Part shown: piece after piece, positions 57,730 through 64,000 of the stretch | Layout: each line of letters opens with the position of its first letter | Numbering within the stretch: the first letter of the stretch is position 1 | Assembly (NCBI RefSeq): GCF_029893805.1 | Contig: NZ_JARXYP010000002.1 | Coordinates: 806,001-870,000, forward strand | Source: Streptomyces sp. SAI-135 | GTDB taxonomy: Bacteria; Actinomycetota; Actinomycetes; Streptomycetales; Streptomycetaceae | Direction: 5' to 3' | Length of the DNA stretch: 64,000 nucleotides | The notes under the pieces: generated by a model | What the model was told of the DNA's origin: nothing | Databases searched by the model: none | The model's input: the letters and a program-made list of their open reading frames with translations, nothing else | Translations under genes and position numbers: made by a program

Positions 57730-60078
57730 CTACTCGGTGCGCAGGGCCGTCGCCGTACGGGCCCCGGCCGCCCAGGCCGCCGGGAGCAGCGCCCCCAGCA
57801 GGGCGATGGCGAGACCGGCCAGGCCCAGCAGGACCAGCTGGGGCGTCGCGTACACGTCCAGGACGGACCTGGGCAGTTCGGTGCCCGCCGCATGTCCCAT
57901 CACCGGGAGCACGAACCCGTGCAGCGCGTAGCCGGCGGGGACGCCGACGACACCGCCCAGCACGCCGATGCCGGCCACCGAGGCGAGGACGAGGCTCACG
58001 GTCTGCCGGGGCGACATGCCGAGCGCCTTGCACACGCCCAGGTCGTGGACGCGCTCCCGGGTGTCCAGGACGACCGAGTTGAGGACGCCCAGGCCCGCGA
58101 CACTGACCAGCATCAGGGTGAGGAGCACGGCCATCGTGTTGAGGATGAACACGAAGTTGTCCTGCTGGGAAGGGGAGTTGGCGCGGGCGTCGGCGCCGAG
58201 GGGCTCGACCTGCGCGGCGAGCTTCTCGGCGTACGCGGCCGGGGTGACGCCCGGTTTCACGTCGACCATGAACTGCTGGGGCGCGGTCGCGGGGAAGTCC
58301 GCGAGGTTCGCCTGGATCTCCAGCTCGTCGTCCGAGGTGCCGAAGGCCTCCCCGACGATCCGCAGGGTCGCCGTCTCCTTCCCGACGCTCACGCGTACGG
58401 TGTCGCCGATCTCGGTGCCGGTGCTGTCCAGGAACCGGCCGGGCACCACGACCTGGCCGGCGCCGGTGAGCCAGTGCCCGGAGATCATGGCGTAACCGCC
58501 GCGCGTGGAGTCGCCCTGGAAGAGGGTCGCCCGGACGGTTCCGGAGACCCCGGCCACGGTGGCGTCCTGCTGGCCCACCCCGTAGTACGAGGCGGTCCCC
58601 GCCTGCGCCTCGATCGCGGCGCTCACCTTCGCCGGGTCGGCCGGCTCGGGCACCGGGGTGCCCGGCGCCGGGATGTGCTCACCGCCCGCGACGGACGGCC
58701 CGCCGGTGAAGACGGTGACCGCTGAACGGCTCTCGGGGTCCTGTACGGCGCTGACCTCGTTCAGTGAGGAGGTGAGCCCGACGGCGAAGGTCGCCGCGAT
58801 CGTGCCGAAGGCCACGGCGAGCAGCATCGCGAGGGTACGGACCGGGTGCGCGAAGGGGCTGGCGAGGCCGTAGGTCACCGCTCGGGGCAGCGGCAGCCGG
58901 CCCGCCGCGCGGTGCGCCCACTGACCGCGTCCGGTGCGGGGGGCCCTGCCGACCGCGATGGCCTCGACCGTGCGCAGCCGCCCGGCGCGCAGCGCGGGGA
59001 CGAAGGCCGCGATCCCCACGACCAGCAACGCGCCGGCGGGGACCACGACGTCCACCCACCAGGCGACGGACAGGCCGGCGGTGCCGTACGCCTGCTCGGT
59101 GTCGTCGAGGAGGGGTACGGCCAGCAGGTTGCCGAGGACGACTCCGAGCGCGATGCCCACGCTCGCCGGGACGAGCGCCTGGGCCACATAGGCGCGGACC
59201 ACCTCGCGCGGGGTGAAGCCGATGGCCTTGAGGATGCCGATCCTGCGCAGGCCGGTGCCGACCGCGCCGCTGATGACGCTGCCGACGATGATCACCGACA
59301 TGACGATGCCGAGGACCCCGAAGGCGACCAGGAACGGGATGGTGGGGGCGGCGCCCTGGTCGGCGGCGCGTTTGGTGTCGAGGTACGACTGGGTGCCGAG
59401 GAGCGCTCCGGCGGGCACGGCGGCGAGGAGCTTCTTGCGGTCCGCGGCGATGTCGCCCTTCGAGCCCGCCGCGTCGAAGCGGTACAGCATCTGGCTGCTG
59501 ACCGGGGTGTCCTTCGCGGCGAGTGCCCTGACCTGTGCGGGAGTCGCCCACACGTCGGCGGTCCTGCTGGCCGACGTGGCGAAACCGACGACGGTGAGCG
59601 TGGTGCCGGACGCCGTCAGGGTGTCGCCCACCCCGAAGGCGGGCCCCTGGTAGGCGGAGCTCAGTACGACCTCGCCCGGTTTCCGCGCCCACCGGCCGGC
59701 CGTGAGGTCCAGGTCGTCCACGGCGGCGCGCGGGCCGGTGCGGCCGACCAGGGTCATGGCCGGGGGCTGACGGCCGGCGGAGTCGGTGACCCGCAGGATC
59801 GTGGTGGGGTACGGTCCTGCGCTCGCCGTGACTCCGGCCAGTTTCCCGGTGGCCCCGAGCTGTGCGGCACCGGCCTTGGCCGGGTCGAACTCGGCGATGA
59901 GGTGGGCGCCGTGCTGCTCGGCGAAGGCGCGGTCGAAGGGCGCGTCCGAGACGACCATGAGGGAACCGGCGACCACGGCCGCCGCCACGGCCATCATCGT
60001 GGCGATGGCGATGACGACGGTCTGCACCCGGCGCCGGCCCACCCCGGAGCGTACGACGCGGACGAGCGGGCCGGTCAT
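57730..60078 (-). CDS. FtsX/MacB-type ABC transporter permease
   Basis: 782 residues with the two-FtsX-domain plan: N-terminal helix VVIAIATMMAVAAAVVAGSLM, a large extracytoplasmic domain (about 50-240), three helices (about 250-400), a linker, a second extracytoplasmic domain (about 480-640) and three final helices (VFILNTMAVLLTLMLVSVAG, LVLASVAGIGVLGGVVGVPAG, LLGLAGLAIALLGALLPAAW). Such permeases couple an ATPase to peptide, lipoprotein or drug export. Its ATG overlaps the ATPase stop by 4 bp. It converges on the AlaRS-like gene with 3 bp between stops. Confidence 0.9.
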   Translation of the reverse strand: MTGPLVRVVRSGVGRRRVQTVVIAIATMMAVAAAVVAGSLMVVSDAPFDRAFAEQHGAHLIAEFDPAKAGAAQLGATGKLAGVTASAGPYPTTILRVTDSAGRQPPAMTLVGRTGPRAAVDDLDLTAGRWARKPGEVVLSSAYQGPAFGVGDTLTASGTTLTVVGFATSASRTADVWATPAQVRALAAKDTPVSSQMLYRFDAAGSKGDIAADRKKLLAAVPAGALLGTQSYLDTKRAADQGAAPTIPFLVAFGVLGIVMSVIIVGSVISGAVGTGLRRIGILKAIGFTPREVVRAYVAQALVPASVGIALGVVLGNLLAVPLLDDTEQAYGTAGLSVAWWVDVVVPAGALLVVGIAAFVPALRAGRLRTVEAIAVGRAPRTGRGQWAHRAAGRLPLPRAVTYGLASPFAHPVRTLAMLLAVAFGTIAATFAVGLTSSLNEVSAVQDPESRSAVTVFTGGPSVAGGEHIPAPGTPVPEPADPAKVSAAIEAQAGTASYYGVGQQDATVAGVSGTVRATLFQGDSTRGGYAMISGHWLTGAGQVVVPGRFLDSTGTEIGDTVRVSVGKETATLRIVGEAFGTSDDELEIQANLADFPATAPQQFMVDVKPGVTPAAYAEKLAAQVEPLGADARANSPSQQDNFVFILNTMAVLLTLMLVSVAGLGVLNSVVLDTRERVHDLGVCKALGMSPRQTVSLVLASVAGIGVLGGVVGVPAGYALHGFVLPVMGHAAGTELPRSVLDVYATPQLVLLGLAGLAIALLGALLPAAWAAGARTATALRTE

Positions 60079-60767
60079 CGCACGGCCCCGGCGCGGGAAT
60101 CGAGGGCGACATGGCCGTCGACCAGGTGGATGGTGCGGCTCGCGCAGGCCTCGGCCAGGGCGAGGTCGTGGGTGACGAGCACGATGGTCTGGCCGCCGCG
60201 GTGCAGGTCGACGAGGAGTTCCCGGACGTCCTGCCCGGAGGCGCTGTCGAGGGCGCCGGTCGGTTCGTCGGCGAGCAGCAGGGCGGGGCGGTTCACCAAC
60301 GCCCTTGCCACGGCGACGCGTTGGCGTTCGCCGCCGGAGAGTCTGCCGGGGTAGGCGCGGGCGTGTTTCTCGATGCCGAGGACCGTCATGAGCTCGTGCG
60401 CCCGCGCCTCGGTCCTTCGCCGGGAGGTCCCGGTGAGCTGGGCGGGAAGCCGGATGTTGTCCAGCACGGTGAGGTCGTCGAGGAGGTTGAAGAACTGGAA
60501 GACCATGCCGATCCGTTCCCGGCGGAACCGGGCCAGGGCGTGCTCTCCGAGCCGGTCGACCTGCCGATCCGCGACGGTCACGGTGCCCTCGGTCGGCTTG
60601 TCGAGGCCGGCGACGAGGTTGAGCAGCGTGGACTTGCCGCTGCCGGAAGGACCGGTCACGGCGAGGGCCTCGCCCTGGGCGACGGAGAGGTCGAGCGGTC
60701 CGAGCGCGGGTGCGCCGGCGTCGTCGTAGCGCTTGGCCACGCCCTTCAGTTCGATCACTGCGGTCAT
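60075..60767 (-). CDS. ABC transporter ATP-binding protein (LolD/MacB type)
   Basis: 230 residues. Walker A GPSGSGKST, Q-loop MVFQFFNLLDDLTV, signature LSGGERQRVAVARAL, Walker B ALLLADEPTGALD and H-loop VLVTHD are all intact. It energises the FtsX-type permease encoded immediately downstream (ATGA overlap). ATG at 60767 (MTAVIELKGV) is the family N-terminus; the site upstream is weak. The gene pair is divergent from a two-component system, a usual actinobacterial pairing for antibiotic or envelope-stress export. Confidence 0.92.
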   Translation of the reverse strand: MTAVIELKGVAKRYDDAGAPALGPLDLSVAQGEALAVTGPSGSGKSTLLNLVAGLDKPTEGTVTVADRQVDRLGEHALARFRRERIGMVFQFFNLLDDLTVLDNIRLPAQLTGTSRRRTEARAHELMTVLGIEKHARAYPGRLSGGERQRVAVARALVNRPALLLADEPTGALDSASGQDVRELLVDLHRGGQTIVLVTHDLALAEACASRTIHLVDGHVALDSRAGAVR

Positions 60768-60985
60768 GGGAGGTGCCCGTCCTGTCCGTCGTCGGGTCGT
60801 GTCCTTGCCGGCCTGGTGAAGGTAGGGAAGGACGGGTGCCGGGCGCGTCGGCCGGGGCACCGACATACCGCCCTCCGTGCGGAGGACCCGCGGACGGGGT
60901 CATCCCTGCGAAGTACGCCCGCCGGAGGGGGCGTTGACCGCAGGGAGGGACGCGCCGCCGACGCCGGGCCCGCGACAATGGGCGC

Positions 60986-62284
60986 ATGGAGACGGAGTAC
61001 CTGCGGGGATGGCGTCGGCAGGTGCGTTTCGCGCTGCGGCCGGAGGCGAAGGGTGCCGCGCTGTCACGGCGGTCGGTGTGGTTCGACGTGTCACTGGCCG
61101 TGCTGCTGACGGTGGTCGCGCTGGTGGTGGCGTCGCGCTATCCCGGCGACGGGCCGGTGCGGGTGTCGAGGTTCGAGAACGGCGTGCCGGTGCCGCCCAT
61201 GCCTCCCGAGATCCCGGGCGCGCGGATCGAGGACCCGGCCGCCGCACCTCCTTGGGTCCTGGTGGTGCTGTCGGCGCTGCCGCTGGCCGCACGTCGGCGG
61301 TATCCGCTGACCGTGTTCGCGGTGGTGCTCTGCGCGGGGCTGGCCATCGGCGACGACGCCTCCTGGATCAACGTCCTGACCTGCGTGATCGGTACGTACA
61401 GCGCGGTGATGCACAGCCGGCACCGGGCGGGCGCGATGGCCGGGCTGGTCGTCGCCGCCGTCCTTGCCGGGGTGGCCTTCCGGTCGACGCAGCCGGTGCT
61501 GCCCGGCTGGTCGAGTCCCGGGGTGGTGCTGCTGGTGGCGGGGGTGCTGGCCAGCGTCGTCCGGTTCGGGCAGCGGCGCCTCGCGGCCAGCCGGGACCGG
61601 TTCGCGGCGCTGGAACGAGCCCACGAGGAGGCGACCCGCAGGGCCGTGGAGGAGGAACGGGCACGGATCGCCGCCGAGTTGCACGACGTCGTGACCCACA
61701 ATGTGAGCGTGATGGTCATCCAGGCGGGTGCCGCCCGCAAGGTCATGGACGTGGCCCCCGAGCGGTCCAAGCAGGCGCTGCTCGCGGTCGAGGCCGGGGG
61801 CCGGGCCGCGATGGCCGAACTCCGGCATGTGATGGGCCTGTTGGCGGCGCCGGACACCGGCCGCCCCGACTCCCCCGCCGACGGCCTCGAACCGCAGCCG
61901 GGCCTCGGGCAGTTGGACGCCCTCGTGGACCGGGTGCGGGCCGCCGGGACGCCGGTCGGGGTCGCGGTCTCCCTGCCCCCGGAACCGCTGCCGCCCGGCG
62001 TGGACCTCACGGCGTACCGGGTGGTCCAGGAGGCGCTGACCAACACCCTCAAGCACGCGCCGGGCGCCGAGGCCGTCGTCACCGTCGGCTGGTCCGGCGA
62101 CCGGCTGGAGATAGAGGTCGTGGACACCGGCGGAGTCCGCGACGGGGTCCCCGCGGACGGGAACGGACGCGGGCTGATCGGACTGCGCGAGCGTCTCGCG
62201 GTCTACGGCGGCGAGCTGACGGCGGGTCCGACCCTGGCCGGCGGCTTCCGCATCAGAGCGGAGGTGCCGTGGCGCACGGTGTGA
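60986..62284 (+). CDS. HisKA_3-type sensor histidine kinase
   Basis: 432 residues. Transmembrane segments at about 32-48 (VSLAVLLTVVALVVA), 90-105, 107-125 and 150-195; phospho-acceptor His in IAAELHDVVTHNVSVMVIQAG; HATPase boxes VVQEALTNTLKHAPG, LEIEVVDTGG and GRGLIGLRERLAVYGG. It overlaps the response regulator start. The divergent FtsX/ATPase exporter genes are likely targets of the pair. An extracytoplasmic loop of about 40 residues between helices 1 and 2 could sense ligand. Confidence 0.9.
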   Translation: METEYLRGWRRQVRFALRPEAKGAALSRRSVWFDVSLAVLLTVVALVVASRYPGDGPVRVSRFENGVPVPPMPPEIPGARIEDPAAAPPWVLVVLSALPLAARRRYPLTVFAVVLCAGLAIGDDASWINVLTCVIGTYSAVMHSRHRAGAMAGLVVAAVLAGVAFRSTQPVLPGWSSPGVVLLVAGVLASVVRFGQRRLAASRDRFAALERAHEEATRRAVEEERARIAAELHDVVTHNVSVMVIQAGAARKVMDVAPERSKQALLAVEAGGRAAMAELRHVMGLLAAPDTGRPDSPADGLEPQPGLGQLDALVDRVRAAGTPVGVAVSLPPEPLPPGVDLTAYRVVQEALTNTLKHAPGAEAVVTVGWSGDRLEIEVVDTGGVRDGVPADGNGRGLIGLRERLAVYGGELTAGPTLAGGFRIRAEVPWRTV

Positions 62285-62985
62285 ACGACATGGGCGGCGA
62301 CCGGCTGCGGGCCGTCATCGCCGACGACCAGGCCCTCGTACGGACCGGGTTCGGGATGATCCTCACCGCGGACGGCATCGAGGTGACCGCGGAGGCGGCG
62401 GACGGCGCGGAGGCGGTCGCCGCGGTACGGCGCACGCGCCCCGACGTCGTCCTCATGGACATCCGCATGCCGGGCATGGACGGCATCGAGGCCACCCGGC
62501 GCATCCTCGCCGAGGACACCGCCGGCAGGGTCTGCGTGATCATCCTGACCACGTACGACCTCGATCACTACGTCTACGCGGCGCTGACCGCCGGGGCCAG
62601 CGGCTTCCTCCTCAAGGACGTGACACCCGAGCACCTGGTGGCCTCCGTACGGCTGGTGCGGTCCGGGGACGCCCTGCTGGCGCCCACCATCACCCGCCGC
62701 CTGATCGAGCGCTTCGCCCAGCGGGAGGAGGCGGTGCCCTCGGCCGGACCGCACCGGGACCTGTCCGGGCTGACCCCCCGTGAGCTGGAGGTGCTGCGGC
62801 TGCTGGCGACGGGGCTCAGCAACGCCGAGCTCGCGGAGCGTTTGTTCCTCAGTCCGACGACGGTGAAGACGCACATCGGGCGGATCCTGTCGAAGCTGGA
62901 CCTGCGCGACCGTGTGCAAGCCGTCGTCCTCGCCTACGAGAGCGGTCTCGTCACTCCGGGCGGCGCCCCGGGGACGGCTCTCTAG
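62281..62985 (+). CDS. NarL/LuxR-type response regulator
   Basis: 234 residues: receiver (VIADDQALVRTGF, phospho-acceptor in VVLMDIRMPGMDG, TTYD, LLKDV) and LuxR helix-turn-helix (LTPRELEVLRLLATGLSNAEL, then TVKTHIGRILSKLDL). I used the GTG at 62281, which overlaps the kinase stop by 4 bp; a GTG at 62269 with GGAGG just upstream is an alternative. Its stop TAG shares the tetranucleotide CTAG with the stop of the convergent flavodoxin-like gene. Confidence 0.9.
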   Translation: MNDMGGDRLRAVIADDQALVRTGFGMILTADGIEVTAEAADGAEAVAAVRRTRPDVVLMDIRMPGMDGIEATRRILAEDTAGRVCVIILTTYDLDHYVYAALTAGASGFLLKDVTPEHLVASVRLVRSGDALLAPTITRRLIERFAQREEAVPSAGPHRDLSGLTPRELEVLRLLATGLSNAELAERLFLSPTTVKTHIGRILSKLDLRDRVQAVVLAYESGLVTPGGAPGTAL

Positions 62986-63434
62986 GACATCAGCCCGGCC
63001 GCGACCGTGGCGCCCAGCTCCCAGCACGCCTCGATGTCGGCCTTGCCCGGCTCGCCGGTGACGGTCACCGGTTCGGCCGCACGCCGCCAGCCGAGACCCG
63101 TGGTGATCGACTCGATGCCGCGCAGGGCGCCGGTGACGTCGTTGCCGCCGTGGACGTAGACGCCGAACGGGCGACCGCGCGTCTCGTCGAGGCACGGATA
63201 GTAGACCTGGTCGAAGAAGTGCTTGAGGGCGCCGGACATGTAGCCGAGGTTGGCCGGCGTGCCGAGCAGGCAGCCGTCCGCCTCCAGCACGTCCGAGGCG
63301 GTGGCGGACAGGGCCGCGCGCCGTACGACACGGACGTCCTCGATCTCCGGTGCCGTGGCCCCGGAGACGACGGCTTCGAACATCGCCTGGCAGTTGGGCG
63401 AGGGAGTGTGATGCACGATCAGCAGGGTGGCCAC
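62982..63434 (-). CDS. Flavodoxin-like NAD(P)H/FMN oxidoreductase
   Basis: 150 residues. The flavodoxin-type fold is indicated by LLIVHHTPSPNCQAMFEAVV (phosphate loop), DGCLLGTPANLGYMSGALKHFFDQVYYP split over a loop (the NADPH-dependent FMN reductase motif with flavin-stacking aromatics) and RPFGVYVHGGNDVTGALRGIE. The function is probably redox with FMN; the partner is unknown. GTG at 63434 is preceded by a GGGCAGGG run. It is divergent from the methyltransferase gene at 63534. Confidence 0.82.
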   Translation of the reverse strand: MATLLIVHHTPSPNCQAMFEAVVSGATAPEIEDVRVVRRAALSATASDVLEADGCLLGTPANLGYMSGALKHFFDQVYYPCLDETRGRPFGVYVHGGNDVTGALRGIESITTGLGWRRAAEPVTVTGEPGKADIEACWELGATVAAGLMS

Positions 63435-63533
63435 GGTCGAACCCTGCCCTGCCCCTGCTTTCGTCCGCAAGCCGGGCCGGACTCGGGCCCGCCGGGCTAC
63501 GATGCCGGGACATCGCGAGGGGGGAGCGAAGCC

Positions 63534-64000
63534 GTGGCCGACCGAGGGCAGGCAGCAGTGGTCTTCGACGCGCTGGGCCTGGAGTACGAGAAGGCGTTCG
63601 CCCGTTCCGAGGCTCATCTGGCCTCGCTGGAGTGGCTGCTCGGGCGGCTGGCTCCCGGGAGCCGGGTCCTGGACGTGGGCAGCGGCACCGGCCGGCCCAC
63701 CGCGTCGACACTGGCCGCCGCGGGCCACGAGGTGCTCGGGGTGGACGTCTCCCCCGTCATGGTCGACCTCGCCGGCCGGCAGGTGCCCGAGGCCACGTTC
63801 CGCCACGGCGACATCCGAGAACTGCCGCTGGAGCAGGGCTCGTTCGACGCGGTCTGCGTCTACTTCTCGCTGCTCCAGATGACCCGCGCCGAGCAGTCGG
63901 AGGTCCTGGGGCGGCTGGCCCGGGCCCTGCGGCCGGGCGGTCTGCTGGTCCTCGCCACCGTGCCGGCCGACGTGGAGGATCTGCCGATCGAGTTCATGGG
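63534..64000 (+). CDS. SAM-dependent class I methyltransferase (cut by window end)
   Basis: 155 residues visible. Motif I is VLDVGSGTGRPTASTLAAAG, acidic motif VLGVDVSPVMVDLA, then FRHGDIRELPLEQGSFDAVC and ALRPGGLLVLATVP: a standard ubiquinone/menaquinone-type class I fold. The GTG start follows GGGGGAG at 7 nt. The C-terminal substrate-binding part lies beyond the window. Confidence 0.88.
   Translation, partial: MADRGQAAVVFDALGLEYEKAFARSEAHLASLEWLLGRLAPGSRVLDVGSGTGRPTASTLAAAGHEVLGVDVSPVMVDLAGRQVPEATFRHGDIRELPLEQGSFDAVCVYFSLLQMTRAEQSEVLGRLARALRPGGLLVLATVPADVEDLPIEFM

Overview
The window is very GC-rich and reads as a chromosomal segment of a Streptomyces or close relative. The evidence is GTG/TTG starts behind strong GGAGG sites, a WhiJ-like regulator/DUF397 pair, two DUF574 methyltransferases, SpoIIE-type phosphatases, an ANTAR protein, many secreted hydrolases, and a divergent relative of the Tap/Tpg linear-telomere proteins. 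The mix of secreted catabolic enzymes, regulators and one-off clusters looks like a chromosome arm rather than a core region; that is inference. I saw no rRNA, tRNA, CRISPR array, prophage or intact insertion sequence.

Layout. 0-11 kb: a response-regulator/PP2C phosphatase, a secreted GH16-type enzyme, an F420/flavin oxidoreductase, a 122-bp noncoding tandem array, an aldo/keto reductase with a paired operator, a large NB-ARC/TPR regulator, and AhpD-like, DUF1801 and PfkB proteins. 11-20.4 kb: a pectin/plant-wall island with a 1,733-residue double-GH43/LamG protein, a beta-helix lyase-like protein, an alginate-lyase-family protein and a decayed GH88 gene. 20.4-25.5 kb: signalling genes (two DUF574 methyltransferases, GAF-PP2C phosphatase, anti-sigma-type ATPase, WhiJ-like regulator, DUF397). 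25.5-33.9 kb: reductase with divergent HxlR regulator, SDR, an operon of MMPL transporter plus two-component system, GNAT acetyltransferase and a trypsin-like protease.

33.9-36.5 kb: a leftward three-gene operon (small XRE regulator, Tap-like protein, Tpg-like protein) behind a perfect 31-bp inverted repeat. The Tap-like protein carries three motifs in the order and style of a protein-primed family-B DNA polymerase palm. 36.6-42.2 kb: GH53 galactanase, a P450 lacking the ExxR motif, YceI, and a DUF485/solute-symporter pair.

42.7-52.9 kb is the most striking region: AccD-type carboxyltransferase, fatty-acyl-AMP ligase, a PKS with ACP-KS-AT-ACP-TE order (Pks13 order, no reductive domains), an antigen-85-like esterase, a PucR regulator and a cutinase. 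This is the same set of families as the mycolic-acid condensation locus of mycobacteria (accD4-pks13-fadD32-cutinase-fbp), which streptomycetes are not expected to need. The PKS has a one-base frameshift between its second ACP and its thioesterase in this sequence.

53-64 kb: a secreted alpha/beta hydrolase, an AraC regulator, an ANTAR protein, an alanine-rich leader peptide with tandem hairpins ahead of a truncated alanyl-tRNA-synthetase paralogue, a MacB/FtsX-type ABC exporter divergent from a two-component system, a flavodoxin-like oxidoreductase and a methyltransferase cut by the window end.
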